This document shows positions 1 through 9,930 of a DNA stretch of 64,000 nt, one piece after another. Location of the stretch: NCBI GenBank assembly GCA_032164245.1, contig JAVMKO010000010.1, positions 24,936,189 through 25,000,188 of the forward strand, read 5' to 3'. The translations under genes and the position numbers were made by a program. The notes below the pieces were generated by a model. The model saw only the letters and a program-made list of their open reading frames with translations, searched no databases and was not told the DNA's origin. The DNA comes from Sternotherus odoratus (Eukaryota > Chordata > Testudines > Kinosternidae). How positions within the stretch are numbered: position 1 is the first letter of the stretch; the number at the start of each line of letters is the position of its first letter.

Positions 1-830
1 TCTCCCCAGCGGGGAGCCGGGCGGAAGCTCTCAACCCCCCCCCCCCCCGCTCCCCGTTGCGGGGAGCCGGGCGGGGGGGTTGACAGCTCCCGCCCGGCTC
101 CCCCCAGCGGGAAGCCCGGCGGGAGCTGTCAAACCCCCCGCCCGGCTTCCCGCTGCGGGGAGCCGGGCGGGAGCTCTCAAACCCCCCCCCGCCCGGCTCC
201 CCGTTGCGGGGAGCCGGGCGGGGGGGTTGACAGCTCCCGCCCGGCTCCCCCCAGCGGGAAGCCCGGCGGGAGCTGTCAAACCCCCCGCCCGGCTCCCCGC
301 TGCGGGGAGCCGAGCGGGGGATCTCAAACGCCCCCCCCCCTGCTCCCCGTTGCGGGGAGCCGGGCGGGGGGGTTGATAGCTCCCGCCCGGCTTCCCGCTG
401 GGGGGAGCTGAGCGGGAGCTCTCAAACCCCCCGCCCGGCTTCCCGCTGCGGGGAGCCGAGCGGAGGCTCTCAAACGCCCCCCCCCCCCGCCCGGCTCCCC
501 GTTGCGGGGAGCCGGGCGGGGGGGTTGACAGCTCCCGCTCTGCTCCCCCCAGCGGGGAGCCGGGCGGGAGCTCTCAAACCCCCCGCCCGGCTTCCCGCTG
601 CGGGGAGCCGAGCGGAGGCTCTCAAACGCCCCCCCCCCCCGCCCGGCTCCCCGTTACGGGGAGCCGGGCGGGGGGGTTGACAGCTCCCGCCCGGCTCCCC
701 GCAGAGGGGAGCCGGGCGGGAGCTGTCAGCCCACCCGCCCGGCTCCCCGTTGCGGGGAGCCGGGCGGGGGGGCGGGGGGTTTGACAGCTCCCGCAGGGGT
801 CCCTGCTGCGGGGAGCCGGGCGGGAGCTGT
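1..830. repeat. GC-rich satellite of ~48-bp palindromic units
   Basis: About seventeen units of roughly 46-50 bp. Each centres on a palindrome with 13-bp arms, GCCCGGCTCCCCG, a short TTG loop, then the reverse complement. Units are joined by GGAGCTGTCAAACCCCCC or its complement, so arm orientation alternates and a higher-order period of about 147-150 bp is visible (GTTGCGGGG recurs near 55, 204, 349, 509 and 743). Long C and G runs mark the linkers. The proline/glycine/alanine/arginine frames read from it on both strands are by-products of the repeat, not genes. Confidence 0.9.
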
Positions 831-937
831 CAACATATAACGGATTTCCCCCAATAACGGATTTCGGAGCATCGGAAATTTTGTCCGTTGCATCCGAAGT
901 CCGTTAAATCGGGGTCCGTTAAATCGAGGGTTTACTG
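1..937 (+). mobile_element. Pogo/Tigger-like MITE, right part, left end outside window
   Basis: The last ~75 bases (863-937) match the right ends of two complete copies at 3933-4314 and 24943-25371. They carry the repeated phrase GTCCGTTAAATCG and end in GGGTTTACTG followed by a TA. Those complete copies have matching left ends (CAGTAAAACCTCCATTTAAC) and TA on both sides, which is the terminal inverted repeat and target duplication of the Tc1/mariner-pogo superfamily. No transposase is present, so this is a non-autonomous element. Most of its visible length is the GC-rich array listed separately. Confidence 0.8.
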
Positions 938-940
938 TAA

Positions 941-1267
941 TCCCAATCTATATATATAAAAGTCAAATGGTGTATGGGTGTATGCTTACTCCTTCCATAT
1001 TGTTTGAGCTAGAGACTTGAAATTTGGTACAGTTAGAGGTCTTAGGGTCCTAATGACCGTAAGAGTCGAAATTTTTTTAAATCTCACCTCTGACGCCCCC
1101 CAGGGGTGAAATTCTTTAAAGGCCAATCACATCAGCTGGGCAGCTGCTGTTCTCTGTGACATAGTTCTGATGTCATAATACCCCCTCCAACAGACACCGC
1201 ACTCACTCAGCTGTCTGCCCCCTCCCCACCTCCAACTGACCCGAGCAACGTTGGGTATTTTCGCTAG
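941..1267 (+). mobile_element. Non-autonomous Helitron, short copy
   Basis: The 5' end is TC then TATATATATAAAAGTCAA, and the 3' end is a short hairpin (CCCGAGCAACGTTGGG, 1240-1255) followed by a CTAG end at 1264-1267. The element lies between A (940) and T (1268) with no target duplication, as expected for Helitrons. A related copy with the same ends is at 39327-40015. No Rep/helicase reading frame is present. The exact 5' base is uncertain: a second A/TC junction occurs at 946/947. Confidence 0.75.
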
Positions 1268-1630
1268 TTATTTATATTTTTCTTATAGAGTATTAATACC
1301 AACAATTTTGCCCATTGTCAAGGCACATTTCACAGTATGTAAATTAAAAAAAGGATTGAAACTGAGCTATAGAGTTTAAATTGCATTATTTTTGGAAGTA
1401 CATCACTTCTAATACTTATCCAAAATCTATGCTGCTTTCAGAAGTTTTCATTTAAAAAAATACAAAGAAAAGAAAAATCACATTTGTAGTCAAATGGTTA
1501 TAACAATATTTCTGTACATGGAATTTATTATATATATTACACAAAGATGTTAAAAGGACACTGTTAATTTGAATTTCAAACTAACTTTGTCTCTCTAAAT
1601 AATTTCTGAAAGACAAATTGCAAGAATTTA
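1268..1630. other. AT-rich DNA, nothing recognised
   Basis: Short A and T runs and a TATATATATT stretch near 1530. No long frame, RNA gene or repeat end recognised. Confidence 0.6.
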
Positions 1631-1638
1631 GATTATTG

Positions 1639-2155
1639 CAGTGCTTCTCAATTATTTTCTGCCATGCCCCCCCTAGGAAGAAGAAAACATTTCGCGCGCC
1701 CCCCCCCCCCCCCGCACAGACACCCCAGGCTCAGATCGCTGCCCTGCGACCCCTGCCCCTCCTGTCAGGGCGCAGCGGGCGGCAGCGACGGGCCGGCTCC
1801 CGCTCCCACCGGCCGCGCCAAGGCCAGCTCTGGCCCGCGGCTCCGCTCCCCTGCCCGGCCCGCCTACCGTCCCTCGCTCCCCTGCCCGGCCCGCCTACCT
1901 GGGCCGCCGTCCCTGCCTCGTCTGCCCACTGAATCGCCGTCCCTCGCGCTCCCCGCCCCGCCCGGACACGCCCAGCGCCCCGCGGCACGCCGGGAAACAG
2001 AGTCCTGCCACCCGCAATGAACGGGCCCGGCGGGGAGCGCAGGGACTACCATTCCCGGCGTGCCACGCGCCGCGGCCGCCCACCGACTACGAGCCCCCCT
2101 TTACGAAACCTCGCGCCCCCCCTGGGGGGCGCGCCCCACTATTTGAGAACCACTG
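1639..2155. mobile_element. hAT MITE, GC-rich interior
   Basis: Termini CAGTGCTTCTCAA and TTGAGAACCACTG form a 13-bp inverted repeat typical of hAT (Charlie-type) elements. A perfect 8-bp duplication GATTATTG lies immediately outside each end (1631-1638 and 2156-2163). The 517-bp interior is strongly C-rich with a C14 run near 1700 and no transposase. Overlapping proline/arginine-rich frames here are composition artefacts. Confidence 0.92.
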
Positions 2156-2449
2156 GATTATTGCCTATATCAGTTGTAGAATTCTTTAGTTCCTATATGT
2201 GAGAGTTGATCATACATTTGTAACATTATCACTTGTTAGTTTGGAACCCACCAGTTCTGAATGGGAATAACAAAAGGAAAGCAAAAGTCAACTTTCTAGT
2301 TTTGCTGGATTTCCTACCATTGTTCATTCAGAGATGGTGGTGACAATGGCTCTAATAGTAGTCTCGCTGGATGGAGCAAGCTTTTAGGCATGTGGTGTTA
2401 TGAGGTGAAAAGACTTGGGAGAATTACAGTCACAACATTATTGTATGCA

Positions 2450-2646
2450 GTGTAGTTGTAGCCGTGTCAGTCCCAGGAAATTAGAGAGGCAAGGTGGGTG
2501 AGGTAATATCTTTTATTGGACCAACTTCTGTTGGTGAGAGGGACAAGCTTTTGATATGAAGAAGAGCTCTGTGTGGCTCGAAAGCTTGTCCCTCTCTGAC
2601 AGAAGTTATTCCACTAAAACTCATTACCTCACTTTGTCTCTCTACT
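2450..2646. mobile_element. Inverted-repeat interspersed element, possibly Penelope-like terminus
   Basis: Begins GTGTAGTTGTAGCCGTGTCAG, a head I recall from abundant turtle and crocodilian repeats that I tentatively assign to Penelope-like elements. The segment 2483-2552 (AGAGAGGCAAGGTGGGTGAG...GACAAGCTTTT) is repeated in inverted and diverged form at 2581-2644 (AAAGCTTGTCCCTCTC...). The fragment is therefore a foldback of two head-to-head copies. Related fragments occur at 47148-47213 and 48384-48493. Family assignment is from memory and could be wrong. Confidence 0.5.
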
Positions 2647-2649
2647 GCC

Positions 2650-3409
2650 AATATTACTAATCCAGTTATTGCCCAGCCCTACTCCTCCTACTATTTAACA
2701 AAGCATAAGACTAGTACCCCTAATAATTAATGTAATAAGAATGCTAGGCGTCTGAATCATGGTATTTCTTGCTTAGGATAAATGGTTCTGTAAAGATAAC
2801 TTTCTACAGTTATTTAAAAATCAAGTGTATGCACTTTTTTGTTTTTTATTATGTATAAATGTTTGTTTTAAAGAAGTATTTTCTTGGTTGTTTTTAACAT
2901 CAGTATTATTGGAATGTTTTGGTTTTATGAGAGAACCATTTTAATGCCTAGGATGTGTCTATAATGAGCACTTCTGCCTTAATTGAAGGGATGGGTGTTA
3001 AATCTTTAACGTACACATGATTTCTCTAAAACATTAAACAAAAATTGAAGTTTAATAGTTAACAAAAAAACCAAACAAATAAAACCATGAATTTTAAAAA
3101 AGACTAAAAAGCCTTTTCCTTCTCAGTTACTCAATTTTCAGTCTCTTAATTATTTTGATTTCAGTAGTTCTCTCATTACAAAGGGTCTTCCTGGGTACAC
3201 ACGAGTCAATTTTTTAATGTAGAAAAGGATGAGAAAAAGCTCTTTAATTATTTTGTTTAGGTTTTCATAAAGATGCACAAAAAGGCGAGGGGAAGCCCAT
3301 TTTAGGGAGGGTGATGTCACTTTTTCCACCTATCAACTCTTAACATTCTGGTCAGTGCCCATGAAGCACTTTCTAAGATTTCTAGAGGGGTGGAGAACAA
3401 GCACCTTGG
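2650..3409. other. Unique AT-rich DNA
   Basis: No frame, RNA gene or repeat end recognised. Several T and A homopolymer runs near 2835-2880 and 3060-3110. Confidence 0.6.
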
Positions 3410-3612
3410 CAGCATGACCTAGTAGACAGAAAAATTGGGCTGAAATTCAGGAGACCTTGGTTCTATTCCTGACTCTTCATTAGCCTATTGGGTGACCTTG
3501 GGCAAATCACTTCACTTTGATATGCTTCAGTTTCCCCATCTATGAAATGGGGATAATTACTTCCTTTGTAAAGTGCATTGAGATCTTCAGATTATAAGTA
3601 TTTATTCATTGT
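3410..3612 (+). mobile_element. MIR-type SINE
   Basis: Carries the recognisable MIR body in order: AGCATGACCTAGTAGACAG, a CAGGAGACCTTGGTTCTATT block, TGACCTTGGGCAAATCAC, CAGTTTCCCCATCTATGAAA and GTAAAGTGCATTGAGATC. This ancient tRNA-derived family is shared by amniotes and is inactive. The copy is diverged but nearly full length. Confidence 0.85.
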
Positions 3613-3930
3613 CATTAGAGTGCTGCAGAGGTAGCCTTCCATATAGGGAGGGTCTCCTCCCTGGGCAGATACTGAGTGTACTCCATATACTTACATGCTG
3701 TGTTACATCTTTAAAATATGCTGTGAACATTAATCTAATTAAATATATTGCTTTAATAAGCAAGATATGGAAAAGCAGCTGTGTGTGCCTGGTACTTAAT
3801 ACAGTGGATAAACTGATCAAGGAGGAAATGTCTGTATAAAAAGATTCCTTCTATAATCTGGTTAGGTTCAGGGATTTAATGTCTTACTTTTTCATTCATG
3901 AATCAAAGTTTTATGGATGCTGTAGTTAAA
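3613..3930. other. Unique DNA between MIR and MITE
   Basis: Short opposing frames of 72 and 76 codons have no recognisable similarity. No repeat recognised. Confidence 0.5.
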
Positions 3931-3932
3931 TA

Positions 3933-4314
3933 CAGTAAAACCTCCATTTAACGGACTAATTCGGGCGAGGGGTGTCCGTTAAATCAAAAAGTCCGTTATT
4001 TAATAATAAAAAAAAATGAGCTGTTGGAGCAGCAGCCCGCCCGCCACAGGGTTGGGGCGACAGCTCCGCAGCCCGCCCGCTGCCTGGACCCGGGCGGCAG
4101 CCGGGAGCCGGCAGCCAGCCCGCCCGCTACCTGGACCCGGGCAGCAGCCGGGAGCCGGCAGCCAGCCCGGCTGCTGCCTGGACCCGGGCGGCAGCTGGGA
4201 GCCGGCAGCCAGCCTGCCAGAAATGGATCAGGAATGCATCAGACTTGCTCAGAAATTTTGTCCGTTGCATCCGAAGTCCGTTAAATCGAGGTCCGTTAAA
4301 TCGAGGGTTTACTG
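3933..4314 (+). mobile_element. Pogo/Tigger-like MITE, complete 382-bp copy
   Basis: Starts CAGTAAAACCTCCATTTAAC and ends in its inverted counterpart GGGTTTACTG, with TA on both sides (3931-3932, 4315-4316). The sub-terminal phrase GTCCGTTAAATC recurs at both ends. The interior (4050-4215) has three tandem GC-rich ~47-bp units built on CTGGACCCGGGCGGCAGC. The 128- and 86-codon frames across it only translate this array. No transposase is present. Confidence 0.88.
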
Positions 4315-4316
4315 TA

Positions 4317-6197
4317 GCGTCATTTCCCCCTGCTTCTCACCACCTCCCCCATGTTTTTCACCTTCATTTCGCCATGCTGTCTTCCAACTGTACTATATGT
4401 AACAGGACAGCAGTTTTTAAAGTCTTTGTTTGGTGGCACAGAGTTGATGTCTTTTTTTAGCCCTCCTGCGGTGCTGCTCTGTCAGTAGTCTGTGGCAGAG
4501 TTTAGCTCATTAGCTAGCTTTAGTCCTTTCACAGATCATGATAGCATGATGTGTCTCCTTCAGATCTGTCTCTCTTTGATAGTTTAGTGAGGTTTCTAGA
4601 ACAAATTTGCCATGAACCTTCAGTGCTCCAACAAAGTGGAGGCTGCAGCCTCCTTTCCCAGCACTTATCTGCCCACTTTCCTCTGGCCTTGTTGATCTTG
4701 ATAACAACTGTATCAGTGGTATTGCATAGGACAGAAGTTTATTAGGCATGTCACAGTGTGAGCTGCCTTGTTAAGGGATTTGGGGCTCATCTTCCCCTTT
4801 GCCAGGTTTTGCCCACCTCCTCAGGTAAAGGAAATGAATACAAGGATCATGTGAAAGCATGTGACTCAGACCAGGCCTGCTGGGAGATATAATGGCACCC
4901 TGTGGTTGTTATGAAAAAGGCTCAAAGGAGTAAGAGGAATATATGAGTTGCTATATACAGATAGACTTGCCTCAGTTTCTGGGCAGAAAGATTGGGACAA
5001 GCAAGCCTGCAGGGCAAGGATCCAGCTAGGAAGGCCAGAGGGGGAGCAGGACCTATGAGCAAGCAGGCTGGGAAGGCTGGGTGGATGCCTCCTTCATCTA
5101 TCCTCCCCTCTACTTCCACCATCAGCCTCTTGTTGGAAGCAGAACTTGGTAAGCAAGTTCACAGCAAGTGAGTGGAGTTGCTGGGGAATAAAACCTCAGT
5201 GTGCTGCATTTCATCAGCTGCCATTTCTGTCTCAGAAGCTGATGATGTGCAGATTTCTTGCTTTCAGGTAGCCCTTTTATTGGATTCATGCTGCTGTCTG
5301 CCAGATCTTGCTGTGATTGTGAGGACATTGAGTATTTATTTGTCATGCGCTGTGAGCTACAATTTGGTATTATGCTGAATAGTAAAAAGTGAATTGTCAC
5401 CAAATTAAAAGTAAAAAGGTATTGTGTGACTTTTCTTCCTTTCAAATAAACAGAATTCAAGGTTACAGAGGCCTAGCACTACGTGTATCTGTGATCTCTA
5501 GTAAGTGAAAAAGAGGGTAATAAAGATTGAAAACAGAAAGGTGGGCAAGTTCTGTTGGAAAGCTCAGCTCCCTTCCACCCCAATATGTTACTGCATTTAC
5601 TGTGAGAGAATGTGATTGTTAGTGCAGTACAATCTGTTGTTGATGCCTAATGAATGAAAATAAAGAGCAGTAGCTTTTTGCTACATAGTTGCTGCTGGAT
5701 TGATTTTTCATCCCTCCCCATGCATATTATAGAAATTTATGGCACTGTAGAAGAGAACTCATCCTTCAACACTTCATTATTTAGTTTCTTGCCATCCCCT
5801 GCATTAGTTTAGACTTTCCTTACCACAAATACATTTTTTTTCTTTAAGTAATTGTTCAGTTATTCTTTATTTCCCATTTCAATTCTTTTACCATGTATTC
5901 CTTAGCAGTTGATCTTCCTAGCTACAAACAGTGCACTCATTTGTGTTTTTTCTGACCAGCTGTACCCTTAAATCTTCCAGATTCTTTATAGCCAGGCTCC
6001 CCAGTGCCATTACTATGAGCACTGCTATTAGGACATCTCTATTTATTACCTATCCAAATACTGCCCTTTCACTTCCAAAAAATATTTTCTCAATCCTTGA
6101 TTTACTAATTAGCTTGTCACTCTCCAAAACCTTTTTCTTCTGTATAACCAGAGCTTCTTACTTCCCAGTTAAATGCTTTTCATTCAACCTTTATCAA
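4317..6197. other. Unique DNA, nothing recognised
   Basis: Short frames up to 112 codons without family signature. A long frame that begins near 5931 is open by chance until it enters the CR1 at 6198. No repeat end or RNA gene recognised. Confidence 0.55.
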
Positions 6198-6336
6198 ATC
6201 AAGAAGGATTGGGGCCCATACTACAAGAAGGATGTGGGAAAATTGGAAAGAGCCCAGAGAAAGGCAGCAAAAATTATTAGGGTCCTGGAGCGCATGACGT
6301 ATGAGGAGAGGCTGAGAGAACTGGGATTGTTTAGTC

Positions 6337-6667
6337 CAGTGGTCCCCAACCTTTTTATCTCCGCGGACCGGTCAACGCGGCGCAGTCAATGCTTGCGGAT
6401 CGGGAGGTTTTTTTATTTTTTCCCGCGGCGCGGCCGAGCCTTATGTCCGCCGAAAAGCCGCCGATTTAAAGCAACATGCGTGTCGCTTTTATATTTTTCA
6501 CTACGGCGCTGCGGACTCCTGTATGTCCGCCGGAAACGGAAACCAGGAACCGGCCCGGTCGATGCGGAAACCACAGCGGCTGATACAAAGGGTAAGGCGG
6601 CCGCGGCCCGGTACCAATTGCTCCACGGACCGGTACCGGGCCGCGGACCGGGGGTTGGGGACCACTG
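6337..6667. mobile_element. hAT MITE inserted in CR1
   Basis: Perfect 15-bp terminal inverted repeats CAGTGGTCCCCAACC / GGTTGGGGACCACTG with 8-bp target duplications GTTTAGTC at 6329-6336 and 6668-6675. Removing the element and one duplication restores the continuous CR1 reading YEERLRELGLFSLQKRR, so insertion after CR1 is certain. The GC-rich, CpG-containing 331-bp interior encodes no transposase. Confidence 0.95.
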
Positions 6668-6731
6668 GTTTAGTCTACAGAAGAGAAGACTGAGGGGAGA
6701 TTTGATAGCTGCTTTCAACTACCTGAAAGGG

Positions 6732-6812
6732 GATTCTAAAGGGGATGGATCTATTTTTTTATTTTTTTTTATTATAAAAAAAAAAAAAAATAGATCCATC
6801 CCCTTTAGAATC
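6732..6812. repeat. Hairpin: inverted duplication with T/A-rich centre
   Basis: GATTCTAAAGGGGATGGATC (from 6732) is followed by T-rich then A-rich sequence and its reverse complement GATCCATCCCCTTTAGAATC (ending 6812). CR1 then resumes with TAGACTGTTCTC. Normal CR1 copies, as I recall them, go straight from GGATCTA to GACTGTTCTC. The extra ~55 bases therefore look like a local snap-back duplication within this copy. Confidence 0.8.
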
Positions 6813-7098
6813 TAGACTGTTCTCATCGGTAGCAGATGACTGAACAAGGAGTAATGGTCTCAAGTTTCAGTTGGGAAGGTTTAGATTGGATAGTAGGAAA
6901 AACTTTTTCACTAGGAGGGTGGTGAAGCATTGGAATGGGTTACCTAGGGAGGTGGTAGAATCACCTTCCTTAGAGGTTTTTAAAGTCAGGCTTGACAAAG
7001 GCCTGGCTGGGATGATTTAGTTGGGGATTGTCCTGCTTTTGAGCAGGGGGTTGGATTAGATGACCTCCAGAGGTCCCTTCCAACCCTAATATTCTATG

Positions 7099-7932
7099 AA
7101 GGAAATACATTAATTTATTAAATGTCATAGGACAAAAGGCACCAGCTGTAACATCAGCAAGATCTTTTCCCTATACACTTAAGTGACCCAAAATAGTTAC
7201 AACACCTTGTTATCACTATAGGGACCTGACAGGGGGCCACTGTTAAAGTCATGGTATCATATCCTTTGTCAAATCAATGTTATCATTCATTTTATGCATA
7301 CAAGTACTAGGACAATTAAAGGTAAAATTAAAGAAATATAAGTTGGGGGTTTGGCCTAACTCTGCTCCTGCTAAAGTAAAATGGAGCTTTGACACTAGCT
7401 ATGCTTTCATTGCCAAAGAATGAAGTTTTTATCTCAGTGTAACTAGTTGAGGACAGCCCTACACTATGAGCTTTATACCTTTAGCTCAGCATTTAAAAAC
7501 AACTTTTGCCTTGTTGCTACCAAGGTTTTACATTGAAATAGTTGTCCTGATGTAAAAACACATTTTGTACAGCGAAGGCATAGTCCTAGCTGGCAGGGAG
7601 CCACAGATCTGGTTGGGCTCTCAGTGCCAGTGGCCACTTGACTGCTGTGAGGGGAATTCACCTCTGGATCCCCAGGTGCTTTAAGCCTTTGGAATCTGAA
7701 CAGAACTCAGGAATGCAGTCCTTAGCTAGGCATACACAGTGCAGACCCTCTGTCTATCATCCCTTCCTGAGTGCTGGGACCGTGCAACCCAGCTGCCTAG
7801 CCCCTGGAACCAGTGTTGATTCTTTAGACTATCCCTGCTGCTTAAACACACCCTCTCCCCAAACCCAGCCAAAGACATAAGCATTCTGGGTCCTAATTTA
7901 ACTCTCTCAGGGGGCATATGGTAGATGTAAAA
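7099..7932. other. Unique DNA, nothing recognised
   Basis: Only short unassigned frames (62-80 codons). No repeat end or RNA gene recognised. Confidence 0.5.
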
Positions 7933-8208
7933 CAGGGATCGGCAACCTTTGGCACACGGCCCATCAGAGAAATCTGCTGGCAGGCCGGGACAGTTTGTTT
8001 GGCCAAACCTGTGGATACTGCAGGTAATCACAGGTCCCAGTACTGGCCAAGGGATGTGCTGGCTGCTGTTTCCAACAGCCCCCATTGGCCTGGAACAGTG
8101 AACCATGGCCAGAGGGAGCTGCAATCAGCTGAATCTTCAGACACTGCATGTAAACAAACCGTCCTGGCCCTCCAGTGGATTTCCCTGATGGACCGCATGC
8201 CAAAGGTG
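7933..8208. mobile_element. hAT MITE, right terminus incomplete
   Basis: Starts CAGGGATCGGCAACCTTTGG, a hAT inverted repeat of a family I recall as common in turtles, followed by CACGGCCCATCAGAGAAATC and GGCAGGCCGGGACAGTTTG. Near the right end, sequence complementary to the left (GATTTCCCTGATGGACCGCA, then GCCAAAGGT) appears, but the last ~13 bases of the repeat are missing. No 8-bp duplication could be confirmed. Confidence 0.75.
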
Positions 8209-9689
8209 TAGAATATAATATACACAGACACTTTGCACAGAGTTCTACAATGTTGTTGCACTATATTTAACTGTACAAAAATAATAAAGCCTACCTGCAT
8301 TTCCCCTCACTCTGTCTTTTCCTCCCCTTGCGAGTCTTTTGGTGGAACTATCTGTTTTCAGCAAGGCAAAGGTTCCCCTCTCCTTGCCTCATCCAGTTCC
8401 TGCAGCAGCTTCCCTCATTTTAAGATGGTGAAAAATAGCTGAAGACAGACCAAATAGAGCAGCTTCTGCCCTTTTGTAATATTACAATCCCTTTGTCCTT
8501 AGTCGGACTCAACAAGTGATCTCAGAGTCCTACCAAGTGATTTACTTGCGAGGTGACCTCTCCCATGCAAAGCCAGTTCCTTTGGGCAGGAGCCAGCCTT
8601 ATGTCTAGAGCAATTACATTGCACTGGTGAGCACTTAAGTAAACAACCCTCTTTTGTAAGCCCATTTCTGTCCATCTTTGGAATTCCAATGCAAAATAAA
8701 GGTAAATGCACAATAGAGAAGGCAAAGTGCTGTCCATTCAAAATAGAGTTTGCATCTTGGTAAACCAACATAGAGTTCATAATCTCACACCAGATTCATA
8801 CACTGTACAGATTCCCAAATCTTTACACCATTGACTTTATTGGGAGTAATTAGGCCAATACTGACCACATTTGAAATTCCTACCCTACAACGCTATGTAC
8901 AACCATTGCAGAAGAAATAATTATTTTGTATCACGATTTAAAATCCATATTACTTTTTTCGTAGGTGGGGTCAAATTCTGCTCATCTTACTTATGTGAAC
9001 AATCTCATTGACTTAAATGGGGCTGTTTGCTTGTGATGGAGAGTATTTGTCCCTACATTTGACGTTCTATCAATCACAATACCACTTAGTTTACACAAAG
9101 TATAAAACAAATGCAACATCAGTCTTCTGGGTCCAGTTCTCCCTTCTTGTTAAAACAAAATCTATAAAGAGCTGTCATATATCATAAATGTTTATAGCTT
9201 TTGCATTGTCCTGTCAACAGCCTCTTCCATTAGGGCTATTCTATCAGGTCTATTGGATTTTGGCCAATGGTAAATTATCTAATTTCTTCGAAAGATCAGT
9301 CTTACTATCAGGGTATTTAATTAGTATGTTGACAGCTCTAGAGATTGCTATTTAATGGAAGATTTCCTGGGCATTCTCAGAAGGGTAGCACCACTTCAAG
9401 AATAATGTTATTATATGTTACCCTAGAGATTATCTGTAAACCTTGTGCAGAGAAACTGGTAAAATCATGTTCTGCAGAGATAATTACAATGAGTCTGTGT
9501 TGTAAAACAATTACACAAATATATTTTTAAAAATAGGGTGTTACCCTCTATGTAGTCATTCAGACCTGAGCAAACCAGCTTTAAAACATTACCAAATAAG
9601 AATGGCAGAGGTTCACATCCACCTTGCATACACAAGTGTTAATGATTACATAAGATCAGTGTGCAGTAAAATTTGGTCCATGAGATGAG
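8209..9689. other. Mostly unique DNA
   Basis: Short frames only (60-93 codons). Around 8800-8870 the phrase CACCATTGACTTTATTGGGAG resembles the middle of an ancient palindromic amniote repeat, too weak to call separately. Confidence 0.45.
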
Positions 9690-9930
9690 GCTTGCCTATA
9701 TTAAAGAAATGTGTACATTGATATAATTACACTAACATAAACCCTCTATGGAGACACTCTTCACTGATGCAAAGTGAATCTTGCACTGGTGTTGCTTAAT
9801 CTGTTAATTTGCCAAAGGAGGCAGCACCAGCATACACCTATTTCATGCTAGTGCAGCTCACATGCATTAGCAGTTTGTAGCAGTGTAAATACAGCTATGT
9901 CGTTAATAAATGCTTTTAATATAGGCTGTC
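9690..9930. mobile_element. Old MITE remnant, Harbinger-like (tentative)
   Basis: Text such as TGATATAATTACACTAACAT, GGAGACACTCTTCACTGATG and CTAGTGCAGCTCAC...GCAGTGTAAATACAGCTATG resembles decayed turtle DNA elements that begin and end with a 'TCTACACT' motif. Ends and target duplication cannot be fixed. Confidence 0.35.

Larger units (their letters stand above)
6198..7098 (+). mobile_element. CR1 LINE 3' end, split by a hAT
   Basis: The 5'-truncated copy starts inside the last part of the reverse-transcriptase ORF. In frame it reads KLERAQRKAAKIIRVLE and YEERLRELGLF, is interrupted by the hAT at 6337-6667, then resumes SLQKRRLRGDLIAAFNYLKG. It continues through the CR1 3' region (GTTACCTAGGGAGGTGGTAG, GTTGGATTAGATGACCTCC) and stops at ATTCTATGA, the usual CR1 terminal unit. 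Stop codons and the inserted hairpin at 6732-6812 show the copy is dead. An apparent 294-codon frame across 5931-6815 is a chance fusion of flank, CR1 and hAT. Confidence 0.92.

Noticed and set aside
31..376. 98-codon frames on both strands rich in Pro, Ala, Gly and Arg
   Set aside because: They are translations of the ~48-bp palindromic array; periodic sequence stays open in several frames by chance.
1618..2202. Cluster of 61-118-codon proline/arginine-rich frames
   Set aside because: They overlap the C-rich interior of a hAT MITE bounded by perfect 8-bp duplications; no domain or start context.
5931..6815. 294-codon frame as a candidate gene
   Set aside because: It joins chance flank, CR1 reverse-transcriptase tail, a hAT insertion and a hairpin; only the CR1 parts mean anything.
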